Translations under genes and position numbers: made by a program
Notes under the pieces: generated by a model
Seen by the model: the letters and a program-made list of their open reading frames with translations, nothing else
Databases searched by the model: none
Told to the model about the DNA's origin: nothing
Shown: piece after piece, positions 43,867 to 54,341 of the stretch
How the letters are laid out: each line of letters opens with the position of its first letter
Numbering within the stretch: the first letter of the stretch is position 1
From: Planctomycetota bacterium
Lineage (GTDB): Bacteria > Planctomycetota > UBA1135 > UBA2386
DNA: 60,407 nucleotides
Direction of reading: 5' to 3'
Assembly (NCBI GenBank): GCA_014192625.1
Contig: BJHM01000005.1
Coordinates: forward strand, 115,242 to 175,648

Positions 43867-44469
43867 ATGCTCGAAGTCCACAAGCTGCCGTTGGAAGAGT
43901 CGCTGCTAAGTGTGCGGCTAGTGTCCTTGCAGGCGCCGGCGGATTCGCCGGCTGGTCAGCGCGCCAGCTGGCTTTTACAGCTTGGGCAGGCTCAGGTTCG
44001 TCGTGAGACCGAAACCAAAATTCTGCAGAGCGCCTTGCAGGCGATGCAGAAATCCCTGCTCGGGCTGCAGTCCACCGTGAACGGCCGTCTCGATCTGGTT
44101 GCATCCCAGGTGGTCGAACTCAGCCTCGCAATCGCGCGCGAGATCGTCGGCAATGCGCTCGATTGCGGGCTCGTCGATCCGACGCCAACTGTGATCCGAT
44201 GTCTGCGCGACTGCGTGCACGCCGCGGACGCGAAAGAGCTCATCATCTATCTGCATCCCGATGACCTTGCGCTGGTGACCGCGCAGTTGTCGCGCAGGCC
44301 AGATCTGAACATTGAACTTGGTGCAACAAGGCTCGCAACGGACCCGTCGCTTGGTCGTGGCGCGGTGCGCGCGGAGACTTCTGCTGGCCGCCTTCGCTAT
44401 GACCCGGCACAGATGTTTGAACGTGTCGCGCAAGCGGTGCGCAGTGCTGCCGCCGGTGGCGCCCAGTGA
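43867..44469 (+). CDS. fliH: Flagellar export regulator FliH
   Basis: 200 residues. FliH binds and controls the export ATPase FliI. The N-terminal half is long and Gln/Ala-rich (ETKILQSALQAMQKSLLGLQ). The C-terminal half has the FliH/V-ATPase E-like pattern (VVELSLAIAREIVGNALDCG, LIIYLHPDDLALVTAQLSRR, LRYDPAQMFERVAQAV). Identification rests on this pattern and on position between fliG and fliI, whose start it overlaps. Confidence 0.87.
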   Translation: MLEVHKLPLEESLLSVRLVSLQAPADSPAGQRASWLLQLGQAQVRRETETKILQSALQAMQKSLLGLQSTVNGRLDLVASQVVELSLAIAREIVGNALDCGLVDPTPTVIRCLRDCVHAADAKELIIYLHPDDLALVTAQLSRRPDLNIELGATRLATDPSLGRGAVRAETSAGRLRYDPAQMFERVAQAVRSAAAGGAQ

Positions 44470-45779
44470 CATTGCCGGCCAATCTGGCGGTGATGGTGGC
44501 GGCTGCGCAGTCTGCAAATCGGCCACTCGCCGAGGGCCGCGTGCGCGCAATCCGTGGCATCGCCATGCACGTTGCTGGGCTACGCGCTGCGATCGGTGAC
44601 CTGTGCATCGTGCAAGTTGATGCGGGCCGCTCGCAGTTGCCGGCCGAGGTGGTGGGCTTTGATGGCACTGACGCGGTCGTGCTGCCGCTCGGTGACATGC
44701 ATGGCGTTTCGCCGTTTGACCGCGTGGTCAATGACCATCGATCGCTGTCGGTGCCGACCGGCACGGCGCTGCTTGGTCGCGTGCTCGACGCGCTCGGTCG
44801 CCCGCTCGATGGTGGAGCAGAACTGCAAGGTGCCCACCGAAGCCTGAACGGTCGCGCACCTTCGCCACTCGAACGCGCGCCGATTGATGCGCCGATCGAA
44901 ACCGGCACATCCGCGATCGACGGCTTTCTCACCTGTGGCAAGGGCCAGCGCATCGGCATCTTCGCTGGCTCCGGTGTCGGCAAGTCGACGCTGCTCGGCC
45001 AGATCGCCAAGAGCAACGCCGGTCAAATAAACGTCATTTGCCTGATCGGTGAGCGTGGCCGCGAAGTTGGGGAGTTCATCACCGACTCGCTCGGCCGCGA
45101 AGGTATGCAGAAGTCGGTTGTCATCGCGTGCACCAGCGATGCGGCCCCGATGTTGCGCCTCAAAGCGCCGATGACTGCGGTAACTATCGCCGAGGCGTTC
45201 CGTGAACAGGGGCGCGACGTGCTGTTTATGATGGACTCGGTAACGCGCTTTGCGATGGCGGCGCGCGAAGTTGGTCTTGCGGCTGGCGAACCGCCAACGC
45301 TGCGCGGCTACCCGCCGTCCTTGTTTGCGATGTTGCCGCAATTGGTCGAGCGGCTTGGCAACGACGGCCGCGGTTCGATCACTGGCCTGCTCACGGTGCT
45401 CGTCGATGGCGACGATATGAACGAGCCAGTCGCGGACGCGCTGCGTGGTTACCTCGATGGCCACATCGTGTTGAGCCGCCGTCTCGCGGAGCGAGGCCGT
45501 TACCCCGCGATTGACGTGCTTGCTTCGATCAGTCGCTTGATGCCTAAGGTCACCACCGCCGACCACCAGAAGCGCGTGCGCAAGCTCCGCGAATGGCTTG
45601 CGCACCATGAGGAGAACCGCGATCTCATCACGGTTGGGGCTTACAAGCGCGGTGGCGACCCGCTGCTTGATGCGGCCATCGGGAAGATGCCCGCGATCGA
45701 AGGCCTGCTCTACCACGGGGCCGCGCCGCGACCTGCAGCGGAAACGCACAAGCTGCTCCAGCAAATCGCCGGTTTGTAG
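44466..45779 (+). CDS. fliI: Flagellum-specific export ATPase FliI
   Basis: 437 residues. Walker A is GIFAGSGVGKST; Walker B lies in DVLFMMDSVTRFAMAAREVG; other family stretches are PIDAPIETGTSAIDGFLTCG, GEPPTLRGYPPSLFAMLPQL, LTVLVDGDDMNEPVADALRG and HIVLSRRLAERGRYPAIDVL. The SVTRFAMAAREVGLAAGEPP context marks it as FliI and not F1 beta. The start overlaps the fliH stop (GTGA). The gap after its stop interrupts the tight operon. Confidence 0.96.
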   Translation: MTLPANLAVMVAAAQSANRPLAEGRVRAIRGIAMHVAGLRAAIGDLCIVQVDAGRSQLPAEVVGFDGTDAVVLPLGDMHGVSPFDRVVNDHRSLSVPTGTALLGRVLDALGRPLDGGAELQGAHRSLNGRAPSPLERAPIDAPIETGTSAIDGFLTCGKGQRIGIFAGSGVGKSTLLGQIAKSNAGQINVICLIGERGREVGEFITDSLGREGMQKSVVIACTSDAAPMLRLKAPMTAVTIAEAFREQGRDVLFMMDSVTRFAMAAREVGLAAGEPPTLRGYPPSLFAMLPQLVERLGNDGRGSITGLLTVLVDGDDMNEPVADALRGYLDGHIVLSRRLAERGRYPAIDVLASISRLMPKVTTADHQKRVRKLREWLAHHEENRDLITVGAYKRGGDPLLDAAIGKMPAIEGLLYHGAAPRPAAETHKLLQQIAGL

Positions 45780-46218
45780 CGCGGTCGAGGGTGTATCTGC
45801 GTAGTTCTGTGACCGCGGCGGCCTGCCGATTATCTGGCACGCGCAAGTAGCCGCGCACAACGCAAAGAAGCCAAGGAGTGAATGCGCGGCAACCCGTCCA
45901 CAGCAGCATCACGCCGAGGAGCGGCACTTCGCTGCTGCGTGGTCGGCGCCGGTTCGTCAGTTCGTTGGCAGCGCTAGGCCGTGCTGGACAGATGGTGTTC
46001 CTTGGCGGGTGGTTCGCCCTGACAAAGAACCGAGCGCGGCGCAGCGCACGAAGCGGCCCGATAAAATAGTGCTGTCGAAGTTGCCCTGCACGCAGTGGGA
46101 AAGCCGCCTGCGAGGTCGCAGGCCTGCACCGACGAGGGGGTAAGCGAAAAACAGCGCGCCCGGCGGTCGTCGCCACTTTCACTCCACAAAGCCCCTTGTC
46201 ACGGTCGATAGAGCCTGA
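45780..46218. other. 439-bp gap inside the flagellar operon
   Basis: No supported gene. A perfect 7-bp stem with a 4-base loop (GCCTGCG AGGT CGCAGGC, 46106-46123) and a sequence CCCGATAA (46057-46064) that resembles a sigma-28 -10 element are present, but no matching -35 element is seen. No tRNA could be folded by eye. Confidence 0.5.
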
Positions 46219-46665
46219 ATGCAAAGGTTCCGGTTCCGGCTTTCGGGGCTGCTTCGACTGCGTTCGCAGTTGGAGCGGGTTTCGCGCCGTACCTTGGCCA
46301 CTGCGATGGGCAACGTCGCAGTGGTGCAGCATCGCATCGCTGCGGCGGGCGAGAGCCTGCGGCAGTGCGAAGAACATGGTCGCGGCACTGATGGGGCAGC
46401 GCAGCTTGCCCGTTCTCTGGAGAGCGGGCTCACGCGTTTTCGCTGGCGTCTGGAGCGCGAATTGCGCGCCGTTGAGGCCCAGTTGGAGCGCGCGCGCAGC
46501 GAATGGTTGGAGCGCAAGAGCGAGGAGCAATCGCTGTTGAAATTGCGCGTGGCGCAGAAGTCGGAGTGGCGCACGGAACATGCGCGCACCGAGCAACACG
46601 AACTAGAAGAACTGGCGCGACTGCGAGCCTTTGCTCGCGTTGCCGCACACGAGGTCAAGTCATGA
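46219..46665 (+). CDS. fliJ: Flagellar FliJ-family protein
   Basis: 148 residues, almost entirely a long coiled coil: RLRSQLERVSRRTLATAMGN, then WRLERELRAVEAQLERARSE, then KVAQKSEWRTEHARTEQHEL-like charged heptads. Length and charged coiled-coil character fit FliJ, the stalk-like subunit of the export ATPase, and the position near fliI supports it. FliJ proteins are poorly conserved, so the name is mainly positional. The stop overlaps the next start. Confidence 0.78.
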   Translation: MQRFRFRLSGLLRLRSQLERVSRRTLATAMGNVAVVQHRIAAAGESLRQCEEHGRGTDGAAQLARSLESGLTRFRWRLERELRAVEAQLERARSEWLERKSEEQSLLKLRVAQKSEWRTEHARTEQHELEELARLRAFARVAAHEVKS

Positions 46666-47723
46666 AGGGTCTGATCATCAACATTGGGGCTGCGACGATC
46701 CTGTTTGCGGGCGCGCTGTTTGGCGCACTGTTCGCAACCGGAAGACTCAATCACGAGGGCACCGCCAACATTCCGTTACTCAGCATGCTGTTTCCAGAGC
46801 CAGCAGGTGCACCGCAGCTGTTGGATCCGCAAGGCAAGACGATGGATGCGGTGGCGAAGGATGCTGGCAAGCCCGCAGACGCTGTGCAGGCGAGCGGGTC
46901 GAGTCAGGACCCAAAGCCGCAAGACCCCAAGGGCAACACGGCGACGAAACTGAAAAAGGGCCGTTCGCTCGTGGCTACCGAGGCTCCCAAGGGCGGTGAG
47001 CATGGGGATAAACCGGATGAGCACGGCGCCAAACCGGATGAGCACGGCGCCAAACCGAATGAGCACGGCGCAAAGCCGACCGAGCATGCGGCTGCGCCAA
47101 ATGGCGAGACCGAGGCGGATGCACCGCATGCTGCGGAGCAGGACTTTGCTGATCGCAAGCAGGAGTTAGCGCGCGACCGCACGACTCGATATTCGCCCGG
47201 TGGTTATTTCCGTTTCGACGGGATGCCCGCTGGTCTCACGCCAGAAAAGCTGAATGAGGCGTGGGCCCGAGTGCAGGAGGTGACGGCCGACCTGGAAAAG
47301 CGCGGCAAGGCGCTCGATCTGCGCGATCGCGATCTCAAGCTGCTCGCCGATGACATCCAGCGCCGCTGGACGGAACTCGGCAAGGAGCGTTCGGAGGTCG
47401 AGGGCTTGCAGGCCAAGGTTGACGAGCGCATTGAGCGTTTCAAGGAGCAGGTAAAGCTGGTCCGAACAGATGAGGTCGCTGGCCTCAAGCGCAACGCGCA
47501 GACGCTTGCGAGCCTTGAGCCCGAGAAGGTTGCCGAACTCATTCAGGCACAGTGGATCTCGGATGGCGGCCAGGACGAGGTGCTGAAGACCTTGGAGTTC
47601 ATGAGCAAGGACAAGGTCAACGAGATCCTCGCCGTGCTGCCCAACGCGATGATCCGCGACCTGTTGCAGAAGCGGCTCAAAGTGAGCAAGGAACCGCCCG
47701 CACCGCACACCGCGAGCAAGTGA
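46662..47723 (+). CDS. MotE-like flagellar protein with His-rich heptad repeat
   Basis: 353 residues. One N-terminal membrane helix at about 3-25 (GLIINIGAATILFAGALFGA). Residues 113-142 repeat the heptad EHGAKPD/N/T four times (DEHGAKP units), giving a His-rich linker. A coiled coil follows at about 200-275 (VTADLEKRGKALDLRDRDLK). The end is an MgtE-N-like segment (LASLEPEKVAELIQAQWISD, LEFMSKDKVNEILAVLPNAM). The order helix, linker, coiled coil, MgtE-like end matches MotE, a chaperone of motor proteins in other flagellar systems. FliK is less likely because its Gln-rich core and hook-length domain are absent. Confidence 0.7.
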   Translation: MKGLIINIGAATILFAGALFGALFATGRLNHEGTANIPLLSMLFPEPAGAPQLLDPQGKTMDAVAKDAGKPADAVQASGSSQDPKPQDPKGNTATKLKKGRSLVATEAPKGGEHGDKPDEHGAKPDEHGAKPNEHGAKPTEHAAAPNGETEADAPHAAEQDFADRKQELARDRTTRYSPGGYFRFDGMPAGLTPEKLNEAWARVQEVTADLEKRGKALDLRDRDLKLLADDIQRRWTELGKERSEVEGLQAKVDERIERFKEQVKLVRTDEVAGLKRNAQTLASLEPEKVAELIQAQWISDGGQDEVLKTLEFMSKDKVNEILAVLPNAMIRDLLQKRLKVSKEPPAPHTASK

Positions 47724-47799
47724 CATACAGACTCAACGTAACCCAACAAAATTGCCGATAGCGGACCCACAAAGTCCAACGGCGTGGAGTGATCAGGAC

Positions 47800-48321
47800 G
47801 TGTCTGAAGAAAAAAAGAAAGAGAGCGAGGCTAAGCCGGATGACGGCAAGGCGAAGAAGAAGGGCTTGCCAGCTCTTTTGTTCGTCGTCGTTGGTGCCAT
47901 CCTCGGTGGCGCTGGCACCGTGGTCGCGTTGCCGAAGAAGTCTGTCGAGGTGAAGGTCGAGCCACCGCCGCTTCAGTTCATCACCCTGCAGCATCCAGAC
48001 AACATGGAGTTTCAGTTCAATCCACGCACGCAGGCTGGTCGGGCTTATGCGAGCGTTGTGTTCACCTTCGTCTATCGCGTCCGCGAAGATCGTGAAGACG
48101 ATTCGTTTGAGTCGATCAAGGCAAACTGGGATCGCGCACGTTCCAACGTGCTGTTGATGTTGCGCTCGCGCTCGATGACCGAACTGAATGCCGAGAACGG
48201 CCAGAAGATCCTGACCAAGGATCTGACGGACGAGCTCGACGCGGCCCTTTTCCCCGGCAAGAAGTCGGAGAAGGTCGCGCAGGTCACCGAGATCCTCTGG
48301 AGCAAGTGGATGGTGCAGTGA
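47800..48321 (+). CDS. fliL: Flagellar basal-body-associated protein FliL
   Basis: 173 residues from the GTG at 47800 (GGAG at 47786-47789). A lysine-rich N-terminus (EKKKESEAKPDDGKAKKKG) precedes one membrane helix (LPALLFVVVGAILGGAGTVV). The periplasmic part has RAYASVVFTFVYRVREDRED and ends KVAQVTEILWSKWMVQ, as in FliL, which sits near the stator and affects motor output. The position before fliM is the usual one. Confidence 0.85.
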   Translation: MSEEKKKESEAKPDDGKAKKKGLPALLFVVVGAILGGAGTVVALPKKSVEVKVEPPPLQFITLQHPDNMEFQFNPRTQAGRAYASVVFTFVYRVREDREDDSFESIKANWDRARSNVLLMLRSRSMTELNAENGQKILTKDLTDELDAALFPGKKSEKVAQVTEILWSKWMVQ

Positions 48322-48325
48322 CGCC

Positions 48326-49315
48326 GTGGCCGACATTCTTAGCAATGAAGAGATCGACACTCTGCTCGCGATGTTTCGCGCGGGCGGGGGTGCGAACGAT
48401 GATGAGGCGGCGCCGGCTGGCACGTCCGCGCCTCCCGTTACCGATGAGAGCGTCCGCGAGGTCGATCTCCTAAAACCCAACCGGCTCTCGCGCGATCACA
48501 TGCGCGGGCTGGAGCGGTTCTTCGAGAATGCGGCCAAGACGATCTCGGCAACCATCGCCGACAAGCTGCGTCTTGAGACGCGCTGCGATTGTGTGGCCGT
48601 CGAGCAGATGCGGTTTGGCACATGGCTGGAGCAGTTGCCGGGGCCGGCAGCAATCTATGTCACCAAGATGGAGCCGTTCCGGCAGCCGGTGCTGTTCACC
48701 GCCAGCACCAGCCTGCTCTATGGCGCGGTCGATCGCATCCTTGGTGGCTCGGGCAAAGTCAGTCGAGTGCCCAAGGATTTTACCGCGGCGGAATACACCG
48801 TCGCCGACGCATTGGTGGGGCCGTGCCTTGACCGCATCGTCGAGGCGCTCAAGGATGTCGTGCCACTAAAGTGGACGATCGAAAATCGGTTCTGCAACCC
48901 TTCGATGGCGCAGATCCTGCCGTCGCAGGATGTCGTGCTCTCGATCTACTTCCAGGCCTCGGGCAACTTCCTGCTCGGCGACATGCGGCTGATGATTCCA
49001 TTCGTGTCGCTGGAGCCGTTGCTGGAGAAGCTCGGCAAGGACACGGTCACGCGCCTTGATCCTGGCGCGATGCAGACAACCGTCGCCAACACGGTTCGCA
49101 AAGTACCGCTCGATATCGGCGTGGAGCTGGGCTCGGGTCGCATCCGACTAAAGCAGCTGCTCGATCTAGAACCCGGTGATGTGGTGCCGCTTGATGCGCG
49201 TCTTGGCGCGCCGGCATCGATCTCGGTGCAGGGTCGCCCAAAGTTCCTTGGCAATATCGGCAAAGTCGGCAACAGGTTTGCCTTTCAAGTGGCCGATGTC
49301 ATGGGCAAGCCATGA
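48326..49315 (+). CDS. fliM: Flagellar motor switch protein FliM
   Basis: 329 residues, GTG start. The N-terminus LSNEEIDTLLAMF is the CheY-P-binding motif of FliM. A middle domain follows (FFENAAKTISATIADKLRLE, LFTASTSLLYGAVDRILGGS), then a C-terminal SpoA-like domain (RLGAPASISVQGRPKFLGNI). It is a main C-ring component that reverses rotation. The stop overlaps fliN (ATGA). Confidence 0.95.
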   Translation: MADILSNEEIDTLLAMFRAGGGANDDEAAPAGTSAPPVTDESVREVDLLKPNRLSRDHMRGLERFFENAAKTISATIADKLRLETRCDCVAVEQMRFGTWLEQLPGPAAIYVTKMEPFRQPVLFTASTSLLYGAVDRILGGSGKVSRVPKDFTAAEYTVADALVGPCLDRIVEALKDVVPLKWTIENRFCNPSMAQILPSQDVVLSIYFQASGNFLLGDMRLMIPFVSLEPLLEKLGKDTVTRLDPGAMQTTVANTVRKVPLDIGVELGSGRIRLKQLLDLEPGDVVPLDARLGAPASISVQGRPKFLGNIGKVGNRFAFQVADVMGKP

Positions 49316-49710
49316 CCGACGCAACCAAGACCGAAGTTGATCCCTGGGCGGTGGCCGGCGACCTTGCCAAAGCGGGTGCCGACCTCGCGGCAGCTGCCGT
49401 GCAGCCGGTGTCATTTGGCCAGCTTGGCCAGGGCGTGAAGGGCGAGGGGCAACGCAATCTCGAACTGTTGCTCGATGTTGAGATCCCGGTGACTGTCGAG
49501 GTCGGTCGCACGCAGATGAGCCTCGAAGCCGTGCTAAAGCTCGTGCCCGGCAGCGTGGTCTCGCTCGACAAGAAGGTTGAGGAGCCAGTCGATCTGCGCG
49601 TCAACGGCAAGCTTGTCGCACGCGGCGAAGTGGTGCTTGTCGATGATCAGTATGGCCTGCGCATCACGCAGATCGTCGACGCCGCGGGTCGCATCGACAG
49701 CTTGCGCTGA
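49312..49710 (+). CDS. fliN: Flagellar motor switch protein FliN
   Basis: 132 residues. The SpoA domain LLLDVEIPVTVEVGRTQMSL, then LVPGSVVSLDKKVEEPVDLR, then GKLVARGEVVLVDDQYGLRI, is the FliN signature. The N-terminal 40 residues are a Ala-rich extension. FliN completes the C ring under FliM. It is the last flagellar gene in the window. Confidence 0.95.
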   Translation: MTDATKTEVDPWAVAGDLAKAGADLAAAAVQPVSFGQLGQGVKGEGQRNLELLLDVEIPVTVEVGRTQMSLEAVLKLVPGSVVSLDKKVEEPVDLRVNGKLVARGEVVLVDDQYGLRITQIVDAAGRIDSLR

Positions 49711-50045
49711 GGCTTTCGGTGCGTGCTGCGCGCCGCATTTCTGCCCGACGCGGCCCCCGGTCGATTGCCAAGCGCGCGGGAAACTCGGTCCGCACCGGGT
49801 CGTCGTCACGAGCTGGTAGCCGTCCTTAGCCGTCCCTAGCTGTCCTGCACCTCTGGCTCCTGCCCGATTGCCAGCAATGTGGTGCCGGCAATGAGCGATG
49901 TGAGCAAGGTCTTTGGTGAACGAAGTTGCCTCGTGATTGCAGGCCCTTCTTGCCACGGTGCGGCAGGAAACCTGCGCGCTGGCAGCATCTCTTGCGCGGC
50001 AGACGAAAGACTCGCGGCGTGCTTCGTGCTATAGGAGTCGCCCCC
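49711..50045. other. Intergenic region after fliN
   Basis: 335 bases with no supported gene. A ribosome binding site (AGGAG, 50033-50037) belongs to the following gene. The tract TAGCCGTCCTTAGCCGTCCC near 49820 is a short direct repeat. No terminator was identified. Confidence 0.5.
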
Positions 50046-51101
50046 ATGGCTACGAACGGGCTACCGATTCTTGAGTTCATCACGCGCAACTATAAGAACT
50101 TCAACTCGCGTGCTACGCGCGATGCGACGTTCGCTTACTGGGATCACGTGCGCGCCGGAGGGCGGATGTATTGGGCGGTGGCAGGTGCAATGTCCTCGGC
50201 GCAGCTCGGCATCACGCTGGCGCCAGCGATTCGCGCCGGCTTGATTCACGGGCTCTCGGTTACCGGCGCAAACCTCGAAGAGTCGCTGTTTCGCCTCGTG
50301 GCGCACCATGGCTACAAGGACTTTCCCGAGTATCGCTACTTCACCAAGCAGGACGACACGAAGATCCTTCAACAGCGAATGCGGCGCGTGACGGACACGA
50401 GCATTCCCGAAGATGAGGCGTTTCGCGCGGTCGAGAAAATCTTGGTGCCGATGTGGCAGGACGCGACCAAAAAAGGCCAGCGGCGCTTCTGGCATGAATA
50501 TTTTTATGAGCTAGTGCTCAAACTTTCGGCCAAGCATTACCAGGGCGATCCAGACGACTGCTGGCTACTCGCAGCCGCGAAGAAAAACCTGCCGATCGTG
50601 GTGCCTGGCCATGAAGACTCGACCTTCGGCAACATTTTTGCGTCGCACGTCAAGCTTTCGGAGTGCAGCGCCAGCATCGTCAAGTCGGGCATCGAATACA
50701 TGGTCCAGCTGTATGAGGACTACGGCGGGTTGTCGAAGGGCAAGGGGATCGGCTTCTTCCAGATCGGCGGTGGCATTGCTGGCGACTTCCCGATCTGCGT
50801 TGTGCCGTCGATCAAATATGACCTCGAACAGCCGGTGAAGCCCTGGGCTTACTTCTGCCAGATTTCGGACTCGACAACTTCGTATGGCTCCTACTCGGGT
50901 GCCACGCCAAACGAGAAGATCACCTGGGACAAGCTCACCGAGAAAACGCCGATGTTCGTCATCGAGTCGGACGCGACGATCGTGGCGCCGCTGATTCTGT
51001 CGGCGTTGCTTGAGTGCCAGCAAAGTCAAAAGGCAGCCAATGCGTTGATCAAGCAGTCGCGCATAGAACAGAAGCAGTCGCGCGCCCACTCAGGGCGCTA
51101 A
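50046..51101 (+). CDS. Deoxyhypusine-synthase-family protein
   Basis: 351 residues from the ATG at 50046 (AGGAG eight bases before). The NAD-dependent fold is recognisable: MYWAVAGAMSSAQLGITLAP, then LIHGLSVTGANLEESLFRLV matching the TAGGxEED segment of eukaryotic enzymes, GNIFASHVKLSE, GFFQIGGGIAGDFPICVVPS and SYGSYSGATPNEKITWDKL. By alignment to the human SGARPDEAVSWGK motif, Lys296 would be the catalytic lysine that carries the aminobutyl group. Bacteria have no eIF5A, so the product is likely a polyamine such as homospermidine or another aminobutylated compound. No second polyamine gene is adjacent. Confidence 0.83.
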   Translation: MATNGLPILEFITRNYKNFNSRATRDATFAYWDHVRAGGRMYWAVAGAMSSAQLGITLAPAIRAGLIHGLSVTGANLEESLFRLVAHHGYKDFPEYRYFTKQDDTKILQQRMRRVTDTSIPEDEAFRAVEKILVPMWQDATKKGQRRFWHEYFYELVLKLSAKHYQGDPDDCWLLAAAKKNLPIVVPGHEDSTFGNIFASHVKLSECSASIVKSGIEYMVQLYEDYGGLSKGKGIGFFQIGGGIAGDFPICVVPSIKYDLEQPVKPWAYFCQISDSTTSYGSYSGATPNEKITWDKLTEKTPMFVIESDATIVAPLILSALLECQQSQKAANALIKQSRIEQKQSRAHSGR

Positions 51102-51579
51102 CGCCAGTTGCAGGCGCTGCGGTGCGTGCTGCGGTGCGCGCTGCGGTTTTGCCCAAGGGTTCGCTTTTCTCCGGCCCAAAAGGTGCGGCGCATGAATGGG
51201 GCGTTCTGACGGACCGGTGCGCAACTGGCGGCATGCTCGTAGTTCTCGCCATGGGCCAAAACGGCGCGATGCAGCACCGCATGGTTAGCCCCTCGAGTAA
51301 TTCTGCTGGTCGGTGCAGTGGCGCAGCAGGGACGTTCCTTCGAGTCGCCATTGGTGGCGAAAGCGCAGCTGTTTTTCGGCGTGCCAGAGGCATTTCGTTT
51401 GGCTTCTGCGCACCGGGCGACGGCGACGTTTTGCTCGCGCGCAACGGCAACGCATTCCAGTTCGTGCAAACGGCGCATGGACTTCGCATTCTCACAATCG
51501 CCTGGTCCGCAGAGGTTCCAGGCTTTGCCCTGCTGGGCGACCTGCTCGCCGGCAACTCCATCGCAAACAAAGCTAACTC
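51102..51579. other. Region without a supported gene
   Basis: 478 bases. A forward frame is open through the whole region (from 51014) but overlaps the end of the previous gene, starts with no good ribosome binding site and lacks any recognised domain. Near 51113-51150 GCTGCGGTGC-type direct repeats occur; GCGGTGC is the reverse complement of the heptamer in the array at the right end. Confidence 0.4.
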
Positions 51580-52683
51580 ATGAAGATCACCCGCATCTTT
51601 GCTCATCGTGTGCTGCTGCCGCTGAAGGAAGGTCGCTACAGCTGGTCTGGCGGTAAGTCGGTAGACGTTTTTGACAGCACGATCGTCGGTGTCGAGACGA
51701 ATACCGGGCTGATCGGCTACGGCGAGGTGTGCCCGCTCGGTCCGTTTTATCTGCCCGCGTATGCCGATGGTGTTCGCGCCGGTTTGCGTGAGATCGGTCC
51801 ACACCTGATTGGCTGGGACCCGCGCGAACTAGCGAAGCTCAATCACCGGATGGACGCAGCCTTGAAGGGCCACGCCTACGTGAAGTCGGGCATCGACATT
51901 GCGTGCTGGGACATTCTCGGCCAGTTCACGGGACTGCCAGTGTGCACCTTGCTCGGCGGGCGCTTTGGTGACGCAGTGCGGCTCTATCGCGCGATTTCAC
52001 AAGAAGCCCCCGAGGTGATGGCCAAAAAAGTCGTCGGGTATCGCGCCGAGGGCTACACGCGCTTTCAGCTCAAGGTTGGTGGTGATCCGGACCTGGATAT
52101 CGATCGCATCCGCGCCGTTAGCGCGATGCTGAAGCCGACCGATCGTCTGGTGGCCGATGCCAACACTGGTTGGACGCAGCACGACGCCGTGCGCGTGTGC
52201 CGGGCGGTGCGCGACGTGGACGTTTACATCGAGCAGCCTTGCCTTACGTATGAGGAATGCCTTGCCGTGCGCCAAAAGACCGATCATCCGTTCGTGCTGG
52301 ACGAGAACGTCGACGGCCTCGACATGCTGCTGCGTGCGCGCGCCGATCTCGCGATGGATGTCGTCAATCTCAAGATCAGCAAGCTCGGCGGTCTGACAAA
52401 GACCAAGCAGGTGCGCGACCTGTGCGTTTCGATGGGTATTGGCATGACGCTCGAGGACAGCTGGGGTGGCGATGTCACCACGGCGGCGATTGCGCACCTT
52501 GCACACAGCACGCCAGAAGAATTGCGTTTCACGGCTACGGACTTCAATAGCTATGTGACCGTTAGCACTGCCGAAGGCGCGCCACAGCGTGACAATGGCT
52601 TCATGAAGGCCAGCACTGCGCCGGGTCTGGGCATCCGTTTGCGCAAAGCCGCGGTGGGGCCCCTGGTTGTCGAGGTTCGCTGA
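51580..52683 (+). CDS. Enolase-superfamily dehydratase (mandelate racemase/muconate lactonising family)
   Basis: 367 residues. N-terminal capping domain: [18 protein letters not shown] and [19 protein letters not shown]. The barrel holds the motifs FQLKVGG (Lys), VADANTGW (metal Asp), YIEQPC (metal Glu), VLDENVDG (metal Asp/Glu) and NLKISKLGG (second Lys). The combination YRAISQ near residue 142 and this pattern are like cis-3-hydroxy-L-proline dehydratase, which is an inference; other substrates are possible. It is a lone catabolic gene between a DHS-like enzyme and metK. Confidence 0.78.
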   Translation: MKITRIFAHRVLLPLKEGRYSWSGGKSVDVFDSTIVGVETNTGLIGYGEVCPLGPFYLPAYADGVRAGLREIGPHLIGWDPRELAKLNHRMDAALKGHAYVKSGIDIACWDILGQFTGLPVCTLLGGRFGDAVRLYRAISQEAPEVMAKKVVGYRAEGYTRFQLKVGGDPDLDIDRIRAVSAMLKPTDRLVADANTGWTQHDAVRVCRAVRDVDVYIEQPCLTYEECLAVRQKTDHPFVLDENVDGLDMLLRARADLAMDVVNLKISKLGGLTKTKQVRDLCVSMGIGMTLEDSWGGDVTTAAIAHLAHSTPEELRFTATDFNSYVTVSTAEGAPQRDNGFMKASTAPGLGIRLRKAAVGPLVVEVR

Positions 52684-52977
52684 CGGGCGGGAGAGCAGCA
52701 GTTTGGCAGCTCGCCGGAGCGCTGCTTTGGCTACCCATCGTCCCTGACGCACCTGGGGCGCACGGTTATTGCGCAGTGCCCGCTATGCGTTCGAGCGTGC
52801 GCCTTCTAGTTGCTGGCATTGGCACGGTGGTAACGTTTTTTTGCACCCCTGCAGGTTTGACAGGGCGAAGCGGTGCTTGACCCAATCGCAACGGACGGCG
52901 ATCTTGGGGCACTCCTCGCAGTGGCTTGGCAGTTTGCCTTGCTGCCTGAGAACCCGCCTCTCCATCTTCAAGAAGCC
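52684..52977. other. Upstream region of metK
   Basis: 294 bases with no supported gene. The metK frame is open for 35 codons before its start, but these lack family sequence. No SAM riboswitch could be recognised by eye. Confidence 0.5.
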
Positions 52978-54144
<1,167 letters not shown>

Positions 54145-54341
54145 TTCGCTGCTGTTGGGTTTGGACGGTGGTGCGGATGCCGCGCCATCGGCTCTGCTGA
54201 GTACGCCAGCGGCCAGTGGCTAGTGGCTAGCGGCTAGGAATGTGAAGTTCCGTACAGCCGAAGCAGTTGACTGCGGCCGTCACTTTTGCCGCATGCACCC
54301 TGCGCGTGAGTTCTGCGATGCCACCGGGTGTTGTTCAGCGC

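Noticed and set aside
45780-46218. tRNA or stable RNA in the fliI-fliJ gap
   Set aside because: GGTTCG-like strings occur, but no cloverleaf with matching acceptor and anticodon arms could be built.
46662-47723. Hook-length protein FliK
   Set aside because: It has an N-terminal membrane helix and an MgtE-like end, and lacks the Gln/Pro-rich body and C-terminal FliK domain.
51014-51583. Forward open frame of 189 codons before the dehydratase gene
   Set aside because: It overlaps the end of the deoxyhypusine-synthase-like gene, has no supporting start signal or domain, and the first part reads through direct repeats.
52684-52977. SAM riboswitch before metK
   Set aside because: I could not find a recognisable SAM riboswitch core by eye; a covariance-model search would be needed to decide.
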